This document shows positions 1-10,848 of a stretch of 64,000 nucleotides of DNA, in pieces. Numbering within the stretch: the first letter of the stretch is position 1; each line of letters opens with the position of its first letter. Below the pieces are notes generated by a model, which searched no databases, was not told where the DNA came from, and worked only from the letters and a program-made list of their open reading frames with translations. Origin of the DNA: Ryuthela nishihirai (taxonomy: Eukaryota; Arthropoda; Arachnida; Araneae; Heptathelidae). The stretch covers positions 41,106,901 to 41,170,900 of the forward strand of contig JAWZYU010000034.1 of the NCBI GenBank assembly GCA_038380435.1, read 5' to 3'. A program made the translations under genes and the position numbers.

Positions 1-580
1 TTAATCTCGTTTTTATGTCTGTGAGTTTAATGTAACCTAAGTCTCCCTAAAGCTAGTCAGTTAATGGACAGGAAGGGGAGAGCTGAGGTGCGCGTGTGTG
101 TGTGTATGTAAATACAAAATGGGGGAAGTTAGGGTAACGAACTACGTTGAAATAATGGGTCTTCAGACGTATTCGCTTGATGCCGAAACTAAAGCAAAGT
201 ATATCATTAAATCGTAAAGTATATCACCTTTTTGCAAATCTCTTGAGTGCTTTGAAAGTTGGACGTTGAGTTTCGGATCTAGGTAGGAAAATGGGTTCGT
301 GTTTCATTACGTAAAGGTTGGGAAGTCACAGTTCACAAGTTAATGAGGCTTAAAAAATACTCTTAAGCTTTTGTTGCAATGCTTCACTTTTTTATTTTAA
401 TTTTGCATCTGCTGGATTTTTTAATCAGCAAGTTAATAGTTTTCGGTTTGTTGTTTGGAAAATGATACTTCGTCAGGTGATTGATTTTAAAGGACAAAAA
501 TTATGAAAATTAAATATTGTAATGAATTTTCAGTTCGATTGTTGTTTCCGTTGTTCTGTGGTAAGCAGTATCGCAAAGGC
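1..580. other. Unassigned left-edge sequence
   Basis: No repeat family or coding segment is recognised here. A short GT microsatellite sits near 94-105. A run of 13 G (581-593) marks the border with the first SINE. The region is A+T-rich and reads as intergenic or intronic DNA. Confidence 0.5.
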
Positions 581-593
581 GGGGGGGGGGGGG

Positions 594-2080
594 TTGTTTT
601 ACCTCTGAACGGCAATTTTCTGCACACCATGGACTAAACGGCCAGGTCATATGAACCCCGAAGGCTCACAGAAGGTTGTGGGAGGGGACCCACTGGAACA
701 GCTGTTGGGAGACAGATGGTAGCCTCCCATCAAGGCCATCCAGCGTGTTCTTTAACGTTGGGTTGTTTTACCTCTAAGAGACTCTTTTTCCGCACCATGG
801 GCTAAATGGCCAGGTCACAAGGACCCCGAAGGCTCAGAGAAGGTTGGGGGAGTGGACCCACTAGAACAGCTATTGGGAGACAGATGGCAGCCTCCCGTCA
901 AGACCGTCCAGCGTGTTATTTAACGTTGGGTTGTTTTACCTCTGAGCGACACTTTTTTCGCACCATGGGCTAAATGGCCAGGTCACAAGGACCCCGAAGG
1001 CTCAGAGAAAGTTGTGGGAGGGGACCCAGTGGAACAGCTGTTGGGAGACAGATGGTAGCCTCTCGTCAAGGCCATCCAGCGTGTTCTTTAACGTTGGGTT
1101 GTTTTACCTCTAAGAGACATTTTTTTGCACACCATGGGCTAAATGGCCAGGTCACATGGACCCCGAAGGCTCAGAGAAGGTTGGGGGAGGGGACCCACTG
1201 GAACAGCTGTTGAGAGACAGATGGCAGCCTCTCGTCAAGGCCATCCAGCGTGTTTTTAACGTTGGTTTGTTTTATCTCTGAGAGGCACTTTTTTTGCACA
1301 CCATGGGCTAAATGGCCAGATCACAAGGACCCCGAAGGCTCAGAGAAGGTTGGGGGAGGGGACCCACTGTAACAGCTGTTGGGAGACAGATGGTAGCCTC
1401 CCGTCAAGGACATCCAGCGTGTTTTTAACGTTGGTTTGTTTTATCTCTGAGAGGCACTTTTTTTGCACACCATGGGCTAAATGGCCAGATCACAAGGACC
1501 CCGAAGGCTCAGAGAAGGTTGGGGGGTGGGACCCACTGGAACAGCTGTTGAGAGACAGATGGCAGCCTCTCGTCAAGGCCATCCAGCGTGTTTTTAACGT
1601 TGGTTTGTTTTATCTCTGAGAGGCATTTTTTTTTGCACACCATGGGCTAAATGGCCAGATCACAAGGACCCCGAAGGCTCAGAGAAGGTTGGGGGAGGGG
1701 ACCCACTGGAACAGCTGTTGGGAGACAGATGGTAGCCTCCCGTCAAGGCTATCCAATGTGTTCTTTAAGGTGCACAGAGCACCTTAAAGAACACATTGGA
1801 TAGCCTTGAGCACCTTAAAGAACACATTGGATAGCCTTGACGGTTTTTCACATGGGATAGCCTTGACGGTTTTTCACATTGGATAGCCTGAAAATTTCAG
1901 TTTGATCTCCCGCATACGGGGTCATGGCTTACGTTCCATCCGACGGACGGCGGCCTTTCCAAGCCCATCGGTGTCCCCTACTGACCGTGGGCAGGGCGGG
2001 GAATTTTGCGGAGATAAATCTCAACGCTGACTGGACTGCAGTTTACGAGCCTGACGCGCTACCGACTGAGCCACCCCCAC
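594..2080 (-). mobile_element. SINE (tRNA-Met-like family) with seven tandem 3' tail modules
   Basis: On the plus strand the element runs tail to head. The tail module begins 'ttgttttacctct' and recurs at about 593, 762, 930, 1098, 1267, 1435 and 1603, a period of 168-169 bp. The modules are joined at 'ttctttaacgttggg', where the 3' end 'aaaacaaccc' (minus strand) meets the internal 'cgttaaagaacac'. After the seventh module comes a rearranged stretch (1744-1920), then the SINE body (1921-2030: 'ccgacggacggcggcc', 'gataaatctc') and the tRNA-like head ending at 'gactgagccaccccc'. Part of the head holding the B box is deleted, so this copy is unlikely to be active. No clear target-site duplication was found. 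Confidence 0.88.
1744..1808. repeat. Perfect 30-bp inverted repeat inside a SINE, followed by short direct repeats
   Basis: Left arm 1744-1773 and right arm 1779-1808 are perfect reverse complements, separated by the 5-nt loop 'acaga'. The sequence is SINE body around 'tgttctttaaggtgc'. Two further direct copies of 'ttggatagccttga' with 'cggtttttcaca' spacers follow to about 1890. The pattern fits template switching or fold-back priming during copying, which is an inference. Confidence 0.85.
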
Positions 2081-2149
2081 CTCAAAGAGAAATCAGAAAC
2101 TGGTTGTTAGAAAAAAAAGAGATTTTCTACATGGATGAATTTTGTCTTT

Positions 2150-2497
2150 GAGTTGTTTTAACCTCTGAGTGGCATTGTCTTTTGCACATAATAGTCTAAA
2201 TTGCCAGATCACAAGGACTCCGAGAAGTTTCAGGACAGGAGGCCAACTGGACTACCAAATTGTAGTCTCTCGTCAAGGTAATATTTTTAAAGTGTACAGG
2301 GTATAGCTCACGCACATGGAGCCACGGCTTAACGCCTCATCCGAGGGACGGCGGCCTTTTCAAGCCCTTCAGTGTCCCCTACTAATCGAGGGCAGAGCTG
2401 GAAGTTTTTGCAGAGATAAATCTCAATGCTGGCCCAGGCAGGAGTCGAACCTGTTAACTGCAGATTACGAGTCTGGCGCGCTACCGACTGAGCCACC
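2150..2497 (-). mobile_element. SINE, same family, diverged older copy
   Basis: Order on the plus strand is tail ('gttgttttaacctctgag'), body ('cggcttaacgcctcatcc', 'gataaatctcaatgctgg') and tRNA-like head ('gattacgagtctggcgcgc', 'gactgagccacc'). Many substitutions and small deletions in the tail separate it from the young copies. The head's anticodon stem 'cagactcgtaatctg' (minus strand) pairs better than in the younger copies, so it may be nearer the ancestral tRNA. Confidence 0.8.
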
Positions 2498-2561
2498 TTC
2501 TGGGGTAAATTCTTACGACACATTACTGTTAAGAAACATTATAGCTTCCATAACTCTTTAA

Positions 2562-2775
2562 ATAAATAAAATAAAATAATAAATATCCCCTCAAGCAGCT
2601 GCTTGCCACAGAGGTCTGACAGGAGTCTGTTAGTTTATATGCCGCAGTAGAAGATCTGAGAGGATGACAGGACCTCAGCAGAAAACAATACGAACATCCA
2701 TGCCTTATCCGGAGCTCGAACCCAGGTCCCTTAGATCAGTAGCCAAGCGCGCTAACCACTCGGCCACAGGAGAAT
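2562..2775 (-). mobile_element. Second SINE family with a Ser/Leu-like tRNA head
   Basis: Read on the minus strand, the head has an A-box-like 'tggccgagtggttagcgcgc' and a B-box-like 'gggttcgagctcc', followed by an unrelated body and an A/T tail of 'tttatttattt' type near 2562-2580. 'GGCCGAGTGGTTA' is typical of class II (Ser/Leu) tRNAs. The body does not match the dominant SINE. Only this copy was noticed in the window. Confidence 0.6.
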
Positions 2776-2953
2776 ACGGAACGAATATTGTTGAAAATTG
2801 AGATTACATTTGATTATGATTCTTAATTTATCTTCAGTCACGTTTTCAATTGCCTATTTCAGAAGTTGCTTAGAAGTTAAATTCCCATAATGAAATTCCC
2901 AAATAATTTGGTAGCGTAGGGTTACAAAAAATTAAAGTAGTGCCATTTGCATA

Positions 2954-3341
2954 GGTTGTTGGGTTGTTTTACCTCTGAGCGGCACTTTTTTGCACACCAT
3001 GGGCTAAATGGCCAGGTCACATGGACCCCGAAGGCTCAGAGAAGGTTGGGGAAGCGGACCCACTGGAACAACTGTTGGGAGACAGATGGTAGCCTCCCGT
3101 CAAGGCCATCAAGCGTGTTCTTCAACGTGCACAGGGTATGACTCTCCCGCACACCGGGCCACGGCTTAACGTTCCATCCGACGGACAGCGGCCTTTCCAA
3201 GCCCATCGGTGTTCCCTACTGACCGTGGGCAGGGCGCGGAATTTTGCGGAGATAAATCTCAATGCTGACCCAGCTGGGACTCGAACCTGGGAATTACAGA
3301 TTACGAGCCTGGCGCGCTACCGACTGAGCAACCCCCGCCCC
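2954..3341 (-). mobile_element. Full-length SINE flanked by 12-bp target-site duplications
   Basis: The complete unit runs from tail ('gttgttttacctctgagcgg') to head ('gcgcgctaccgactgagcaa'). It is bounded by the identical 12-mer 'gccatttgcata' at 2942-2953 and 3342-3353. The next base on each side differs, so the duplication is exactly 12 bp. B box on the minus strand is 'aggttcgagtccc'. This is a reference copy for the family. Confidence 0.95.
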
Positions 3342-3353
3342 GCCATTTGCATA

Positions 3354-3696
3354 AACAAATCAAACATGATCCATTTGAACTCCATCCAGCATTATTTTCA
3401 CTTCACTGTCATTCCAGTTCCAATTTCAACAGAATTAACTCCCCTTTTTGAAAGTATCTAAAACAGAAAGCATCGAAAATCATCTACGTTACAGATAATC
3501 TTCACTAAAGAACTCAAACATCAGCCGTATACTTTGGACGACAGACACTGCGAAATAACGTTGTGCCTTTGTCGACGTTGTTTGAAAACTTGATGCTACA
3601 ATAATAAAGAATCAATTGCTCGAAGAAAAGAAGCTATTCCAGTACAGAGGAAGAATCCGAGCATGCCGTATGCGTGGACTGAATTTCTGTCCCCAG
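3354..3696. other. Unique sequence, possible intron upstream of the 3697 exon
   Basis: No repeat family is recognised. The last 30 bases hold a branch-point-like 'ggactgaat' and a pyrimidine tract ending 'tttctgtccccag', which suits a 3' splice site. Confidence 0.35.
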
Positions 3697-3872
3697 GGGC
3701 CCGGCATCGGAGAACAAAGGCTCTCCGTTCGGAACAGAAAACGTTGTTGGGTCAATAAATGTACCGTACTGCCTGTCGTCTTCACCGTATGGCTCTTCTT
3801 TTCAGCCGCCTTATCGAATCCTGCGTTTGAAATGTGACCATGGCAATTGCGGTGCGCTGAAGTATTCAGGAA
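3697..3872 (+). CDS. Candidate internal coding exon of an unrecognised protein
   Basis: A 176-nt segment bounded by a good acceptor ('tttctgtccccag' ending at 3696) and a near-consensus donor ('gaa' then 'gtaagt' from 3873). One frame is open throughout: one base completes an upstream codon, 58 codons follow, and one base is left over (phase 1 at the donor). The frame has an upstream in-frame TGA in the pyrimidine tract, so it needs the acceptor. The peptide is polar and Ser/Pro-rich at first (about residues 25-38), then basic and Cys-containing, ending 'RILRLKCDHGNCGALKYSG'. Three cysteines are visible and no transmembrane segment. Local base composition is more balanced than the A+T-rich surroundings. 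The next candidate exon (11976) starts in the matching phase. I recognise no domain. Alternative: a chance open segment with cryptic splice signals. Confidence 0.42.
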
Positions 3873-4360
3873 GTAAGTCTCCTTCCTATCCTTAATTAAC
3901 GCATGGCAGTTCTGTTAATATTTACTTAGGGAAAGAATTCGGAAGATTTGATGAAGATCGAGTAAAAGAAATATATATAAGGATTAAAGGAACAAAAAAA
4001 ATTATTACAAATTCATTTTCTCAACTTGGGAAAGAGAATCAGTTGAATAGATTGGATGGGAGTAAAACGGATTTTTTTTATTAGTTTTTTAAACACGGAA
4101 GTTTTTTTTTTGTTGTGTGTGGTTGGGTTTTCAAAATGTTAATTGCTTTAGATGAGGAGGAAATTGTGCTTTTTTGGTAGAGGATGAATTTGTTAATTCG
4201 TGGTTGGATTTTTTTTCTTTTTTCTATCTGAATGTTGAATGAAACAATAAGTATTGTGTTTACCTTTTCCATAAAATTTTGGTGCAAGCATCCTTATTTA
4301 TAGCTTGTTTTTTTTTTAAAACAAAACAGGAGCTTTGTTTTTAGAGATAAATTCAAACTT
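3873..4360. other. A/T-rich sequence after the candidate exon
   Basis: T-tracts dominate 4070-4340 and no gene or known repeat is seen. If the 3697 exon is real, this is the start of its downstream intron. Confidence 0.4.
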
Positions 4361-7300
4361 TTTTGGGTTTGGATAGGTATTCATGAAATATTACGATTCG
4401 CTTTTTCAGAACCTCCAAAAACCCTTTTTTTTAGGTTGGATAGGTATCGATGAATTATTACGATTCGCATTTTTCGAGCCTCCAAAAACCCTTTTTTTTT
4501 CAGGTTGGATACATATCGATGAATTATTACGATTCGCTTTTTCCGAACTTCCAAAGAACCCCTTTTTTTAGGTTGGATAGGTATCGATGAATTATTACAA
4601 TTCGCTTTTTCCGAACCTCCCAAAACCCTCTTTTTTTAGGTTGGATAGGTATCGGTGAATTATTACGATTCGCTTCTTCCGAACCTCCAAAACCCCCTAT
4701 TTTAGGTTACGATTCGCTTTTTCCGAACCTCCAAAAAACCCCTCTTTTAGGTTGGATAGGTATCGATGAATTATTACGATTCGCTTCTTCCGAACCACCA
4801 AAACCCCCTATTTTAGGTTGGATAGGTATCGATGAATTATTACGATTCGCTTTTTCCGAACCTCCCAAAAACCCCTTTTTTTTAGGTTGGATAGGTATCG
4901 ATGAATTATTACGATTCGCTTTTTCCGAACCTCCCAAAAACCCCTTTTTTTTAGGTTGGATAGGTATCGATGAATTATTACGATTCGCCTTTTCCGAACC
5001 TCCAAAAACCCTCTTTTTTAGGTTGGATAGGTATCGATGAATTATTACGATTCGCTTCTTCCGAACTTCCCAAACCCCCTTTTCTTAGGTTCGATAGGTA
5101 TCGATGAATTATTACGATTCGCTTTTTCCGAACCTTCAAAAACCCCCTCTTTTGGGTTGGATAGGTATCGATGAATTATTACGATTCGCCTCTTCCGAAC
5201 CTCCAAAAACCCTCTTTTTTTAGGTTGGATAGGTATCGATGAATTATTACGATTCGCCTCTTCCGAACCTCCAAAACCCCCTTTTTTTAGGTTCGATAGG
5301 TATCGATGAATTATTACGATTCGCTTTTTCCGAACCTCCCAAAACCCCCTTTTTTAGGTTGGATAGGTATCGATGAATTATTACGATTCGCTTTTTAAGA
5401 ACCTCCAAAAACCCCCTCTTTTAGGTTGGATAGGTATCGATGAATTATTACGATTCGCCTTTTCCGAACCTCCAAAAAACCCCTTTTTCTTTTTAGGTTG
5501 GATAGGTATCGATGAATTATTACGATTCGCTTTTTCCGAACCTCCAAAACCCCCTATTTTAGGTTGCATAGGTATCGATGAATTATTACGATTCGCTTCT
5601 TCCGAACCTCCAAAACACCCTTTTTTTAGGTTGGATAGGTATCGATGAATTATTACGATTCGCTTTTTCCGAACCTCCAAAGAACCCCTTTTTTTAGGTT
5701 GGATAGGTATCGATGAATTATTACGATTCGCTTCTTCCGAACCTCCAAAACCCCCTTTTTTTAGGTTCGATAGGTATCGATGAATTATTACGATTCACTT
5801 TTTCTGAACCTCCAAAAACCCACTTTTTTAGGTTGGATAGGTATCGATGAATTATTATGATTCATTTTTTCCGAACCTCCAACCCTCCCCCCCTTTTTTT
5901 TTTCGGTTGGATAGGTATCGATGAATTATTACGATTCGCTTTTTCCGAACCTCCAAAAACCCCCTTTTTTTTAGGTTGGATAGGTATCGATGAATTATTA
6001 CGATTCGCTTTTTCCGAACCTCCAAAAACCCCCTCTTTTATGTTGGATAGGTATCGATTAATTATTACGATTCCCCTGTTCCGAACCTCCAAAAACCCCC
6101 TTTTTTTAGGTTGGATAGGTATCGATGAATTATTACGATTCGCTTTTTCCGAACCTCCAAAACCCCCCTATTTTAGGTTGGATAGGTATCGATGAATTAT
6201 TACGATTCGCTTTTTCCGAACCTCCCCAAACCCCCTTTTTTTAGGTTGGATAGGTATCGATGAATTATTACGATTCGCTTCTTCCGAACCTCCAAAACCC
6301 CCTTTTTTTAGGTTGGATAGGTATCGATGAATTATTACGATTCGCTTTTTCCGAACCTCCCAAAAACCCCTTTTTTTAGGGTGGATAGGTATCGATGAAT
6401 TATTACAATTCGCTTCTTCCGAACCTCCAAAACCCCCTTTTTTTAGGTTCGATAGGTATCGATGAATTATTACGATTCGCTTTTTCCCAACCTCCAAAAA
6501 ACCCCTCTTTTAGGTTGGATAGGTATCGATGAATTATTACGATTCGCCTTTTCCGAACCGCCAAAAACCCCTTTTTTTTAGGTTGGATAGGTATCGATGA
6601 ATTATTACGATTCGCCTTTTCCGAACCTTCAAAACCCCCTTTTTTTAGGTTGGATAGGTATCGATGAATTATTATGATTCGCTTTTTCCGAACCTCCAAA
6701 AACCCCCTCTTTTAGGTTGGATAGGTATCGATGAATTATTACAATTCGCCTCTTCCGAACCTCCAAAACCCCCTTTTTTTAGGTTGGATAGGTATCGATG
6801 AATAATTACGATTCGCTTTTTCCGAACCTCCCAAAACCCCCTTTTTTAGGTTGGATAGGTATCGATGAATTATTACGATTCGCCTCTTCCGAACCTGCAA
6901 AACCCCCTTTCTTTAGGTTGGATAGGTATCGATGAATAATTACGATTCGCTTTTTCCGAACCTCCCAAAACCCCCTTTTTTAGGGTGGATAGGTATCGAT
7001 GAATTATTACGATTCGCCTCTTCCGAACCTCCAAAACCCCCTTTCTTTAGGTTGGATAGGTATCGATGAATTATTACGATTCGCTTTTTCCGAACCTCCC
7101 AAAACCCCCTTTTTTTAGGGTGGATAGGTATCGATGAATTATTACAATTCGCTTCTTCCGAACCTCCAAAACCCCCTTTTTTTAGGTTCGATAGGTATCG
7201 ATGAATTATTACGATTCGCTTTTTCCCAACCTCCAAAAAACCCCTCTTTTAGGTTGGATAGGTATCGATGAATTATTACGATTCGCCTTTTCCGAACCGC

Positions 7301-7763
7301 CAAAAACCCCTTTTTTTAGGTTGGATAGGTATCGATGAATTATTACGATTCGCTTCTTACGAACCTCCAAACCCCCTTTTTTTAGGTTCGATAGGTATCG
7401 ATGAATTATTACGATTCGCTTTTTCCGAACCTCCAAAAACCCCCTCTTTTAGGTTGGATAGGTATCGATGAATTATTACGATTCGCCTCTTCCGAACCTC
7501 CAAAACCCCCTTTTTTTAGGTTGGATAGGTATCGATGAATTATTACGATTCGCCTCTTCCGAACCTCCAAAACCCCCTTTTTTTAGGTTGGATAGGTATC
7601 GATGAATTATTACGATTCGCTTTTTCCGAACCTCCAAAAACCCCCTTTTTTAGGTTGGATAGGTATCGATGAATTATTACGATTCCCCTTTTCCGAACCT
7701 CCAAAACCCCCTTTTTTTAGGTTGGATAGGTATCGATGAATTATTACGATTCGCTTCTTCCGA
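4361..7763. repeat. Minisatellite A: about 50 tandem copies of a ~68-bp unit
   Basis: The core 'ggataggtatcgatgaatta' recurs every 67-72 bp; I counted about 50 units from 4376 to 7732. Each unit ends in a C-run and T-run of variable length ('ccaaaaacccccttttttta'). These homopolymer slips shift the frame, so the apparent peptide 'GWIGIDELLRFAFSEPPK' cannot be a stable coding repeat. Variant units (Gcttcttcc, Gcctcttcc, ggttcgatagg) are interspersed. A long stretch is duplicated at an offset of 739 bp (about 11 units): 6168-6497 against 6907-7236. Confidence 0.93.
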
Positions 7764-7802
7764 TCTCTAACAATAATAATTCCATTCCATTATTGTTAGA
7801 GA
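7764..7802. repeat. Inverted repeat at the junction of minisatellites A and B
   Basis: Arms 'tctctaacaataat' (7764-7777) and 'attattgttagaga' (7789-7802) are perfect 14-bp reverse complements with an 11-nt spacer. The right arm is the opening motif of minisatellite B ('attgttagaga'), so the junction itself is a fold-back of B sequence. Confidence 0.8.
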
Positions 7803-10465
7803 AAAAAATACAACAGAGCAATTGTTAGAGAAAGAAAACCACTGCATCGTTGTTAGAGGAACGAATCTTCTGGAACATTGTTACAGAAGGAGAAACCATT
7901 GCAGAATTCTTAGAGAAAATACGTTCTTCAAATAGTTACAGGAGAAATCATTAAACCTTTCTCAGAGAAACTAGCTTCTGGAACATTGTTTCATAAGGGG
8001 AAATCATTGAAGAATTCTTAGAGAATCGAAGTTTCTGGAACATTGTTACAGAAGGAGAAATCATTAAACGTTTCTCAGAGAAGCGAAGCTTCTCGAACAT
8101 TGTTACAGAAGGAGAAACCATTGGAGAATTCTTAGATAAACGAAGCTTCTGTAACATTGTTAGAGAAGGGGAAACCATTGGAGAATTGTTAGAGAAACGA
8201 AACTTCTGGAAAATGTTACAGAAGGAGGATCCATTGAACAATTATTTGAGACACTTTTTAAATACCCTTAGAGAGGGAGAAAGTATTAAAGATTTGTTAG
8301 AGAATGAGAAACCATTACACAATTGTTAGAAAAACGAAGCTTCTGGAACAATGTTAGAGAAGGGGGAACCATTGGACAATTGTTAGAGAAACGAAACTTC
8401 TGGAAAATGTTACAGAAGGAGGATCCATTGAACAATTATTTGAGACACTTTTTAAATACCCTTAGAGAGGGAGAAAGTATTAAAGATTTGTTAGAGAATG
8501 AGAAACCATTACACAATTGTTAGAAAAACGAAGCTTCTGGAACAATGTTAGAGAAGGGGGAACCATTGGACAATTGTTAGAGAAACGAAACTTCTGGAAA
8601 ATGTTACAGAAGGAGGATCCATTGAACAATTATTTGAGACACTTTTTAAATACCCTTAGAGAGGGAGAAAGTATTAAAGATTTGTTAGAGAATGAGAAAC
8701 CATTACACAATTGTTAGAAAAACGAAGCTTCTGGAACAATGTTAGAGAAGGGGGAACCATTGGACAATTGTTAGAGAAACGAAACTTCTGGAACATTGTT
8801 GCAGAAGGAAGAATCACTGAAGAATCGTCAGAAAAACGAAGCTTCTGGAACATTGTTACAAAAGGAGAACCCACTACAGAATCGTCAGAGAAACGAAGCT
8901 TCTGGAACATTGTTAGAGAAGGGGGAACCATTGAACAATTGTTAGAGAAACAAAACTTCGGGAACATTGTTACAAAAATAGAAACCATTGAACAATTGTT
9001 AGAGAAACGAAGCTTCTGGAACATTCTTACAGAAGGAGAAACCACTGAAAAATCGTCAGAGAAACGAAGTTTCTGGAACATTGTTAGAAAAGGGGGAACC
9101 ATTGAACAATTGTTAGAGAAACGAAACTTTTGGAACATTGTTACAGAAAGAGGAACCACTGAAAAATCGTCAGGAAAACGAATCTTTGGAACAATTTTAG
9201 AGAAGGAGGAACCATTGAACAATTGTTAGAGAAACGAAACTTCTGAAACATTGTTGCAGAAGGAAGAACCACTGAAAAATCGTCAGAGAAACGAAGCTTC
9301 TGGAACATTTTTAGAGAAGGGGAAACCATTGAAAAATTGTTAGAGAAACTAAACTTCTGAAACATTGTTACAAAAATAGAAACCATTGAACAATTATTAC
9401 ACAAACGAAGCTTGTAGAACAATGTTACAGAAGGAAGATCAATTTAACAATTATTAAAGAAATTTTTCAAATACTCTTAGAGAGGGAGAAATATTTAAAG
9501 ATTTGTTAGAGAACGAGAAACCATTTTACAATGATTAGGAAAACGAAGCTTTTGGAACATTATTCGAGAAGGAGGAACCATTCAACAATTGTTAGAGAAA
9601 CGGAACTTCTGAAACATTGTTGCAGAAGGAATAACCACTGAAGAATCGTCAGAGAAACGAAGCTTCTGGAACATTGTTACAGAAGGAGGACCCACTGAAG
9701 AATCGTCAGAGAAACGAAGCTTCTGGAACATTGTTACAGAAGGAGGACCCACTGAAGAATTGTCAGAGAAACGAAGCTTCTGGAACATTGTTAGAGAAGG
9801 GGGAACCATTGAACAATTGTTAGAGAAACGAAACTTCGGGAACATTGTTGCAAAAATAGAAACCATTGCACAATTGTTAGAGAAACAAAGCTTGTGGAAC
9901 TATGTTGCAGAAGTAGGATCCATTGAACAATTATAAGAGAAACTTTTCTAATACTCTTAGAGAGGGTGAAATTAGTAAAGATTTGTTACAGCAGGAGAAA
10001 CCATTTCACAATTGTTAGAAAAACGAAGCTTCTGGAGCAATTTTAGAGAAGGGGGAACCATTGAACAATTGTTAGAGAAACGAAACTTCTGGAACATTGT
10101 TAGAAAAGGGGGGACCATTGAACAATTGTTAGAGAAACGAAACTTCTGGAACATTGTTACAGAAGGAGGAACCACTAAAGAATCGTCAGAGAAACGAAGC
10201 TTCTGGAACATTTTTAGAGAAGGGGGAACCATTGAACAATTGTAAGAGAAACTACACTTCTGGAACATTGTTACAAAAAGAGAAACCATTGAAAAATTAT
10301 TACACAAACGAAGCTTGTAACACAATGTTACAGAAGGAAGATCCATTGAACAATTATTAGAGAATCTTTTCAAATACTCTTACAGAGGGAGAAATAATTA
10401 AAGATTTGTTAGGGAAGGAGAAACCACTTCACAATTGCTAGAAAAACAAAGCTTCTGGAACAATG
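7789..10465. repeat. Minisatellite B: 57-bp unit with higher-order blocks
   Basis: The unit contains 'gagaaacgaagcttctggaa' and 'cattgttacagaaggagaaa'. The period is mostly 57 bp (19 codons), so long chance frames open on both strands (plus 8711-9229; minus 8674-9222). A 194-bp block ending 'accattacacaattgttag' is repeated exactly in tandem (8323-8516, 8517-8710). A marker variant with 'cttagagagggagaaa' recurs at about 8268, 8462, 8656, 9477, 9958 and 10378, marking higher-order blocks of unequal length. Stops and indels interrupt every frame over the full array, so I call it non-coding. Confidence 0.9.
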
Positions 10466-10468
10466 TTA

Positions 10469-10848
10469 GGGGTGGCTCAGTCGGTAGCGCGCCAGGCTCG
10501 TAATCTGTAGTTCCCAGGTTCGAATCCCAGCTGGGTCAGCGTTGAGATTTATCTCCGCAAAATTCCCCGCCCTGCCCACGGTCAGTACGGGACACCGATG
10601 GGCTTGGAAAGACCGCCGTCCGTCGGATGGGACGTTAAGCCGTGGCCCCGTGTGCGGGAGAGCCATACCCTGTGCACGTTAAAGAACACACTGAATGGCC
10701 TTGACGGGGAGGCTACCATCTGTCTCCAACAGCTGTTCCAGTGGTTCCCCTCCCCCAACTTTCTCTGAGCCTTCGGGGTCCATGTGACCTGGCCATTTAG
10801 CCTATGGTGTGTAAAAAAGTGCCGCTCAGAGGTAAAACAACCCAACCT
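10469..10848 (+). mobile_element. SINE inserted in minisatellite B
   Basis: Head ('ggctcagtcggtagcgcgcc', B box 'ggttcgaatccc'), body and tail ('cgctcagaggtaaaacaacc') are complete and in order. The array unit 'cttctggaacaatgttag' runs straight into the head, and array sequence resumes only at about 11085. The insertion therefore postdates the array. The 236 bp after the tail (10849-11084) is not SINE, and no target-site duplication remains. Confidence 0.92.

Noticed and set aside
531..560. Possible microexon between 'aattttcag' and 'gtaagc'
   Set aside because: At 27-30 nt with no frame partner, the signals could easily occur by chance.
3616..3837. 73-codon plus-strand frame with a hydrophobic end resembling a signal or membrane segment
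   Set aside because: It overlaps the better-supported 3697-3872 frame, runs through the pyrimidine-rich acceptor, and its hydrophobicity comes from T-rich sequence. It also lacks a convincing start.
4381..7471. Many 60-110-codon frames on both strands of minisatellite A
   Set aside because: They are read-throughs of the 68-bp unit; variable C/T runs shift the frame every few units.
8674..9229. 172- and 182-codon frames on opposite strands as genes
   Set aside because: Both come from the 57-bp repeat having no stops in two frames. There are no start context, splice signals or unique sequence, and the array is broken by stops elsewhere. Kept only as a finding.
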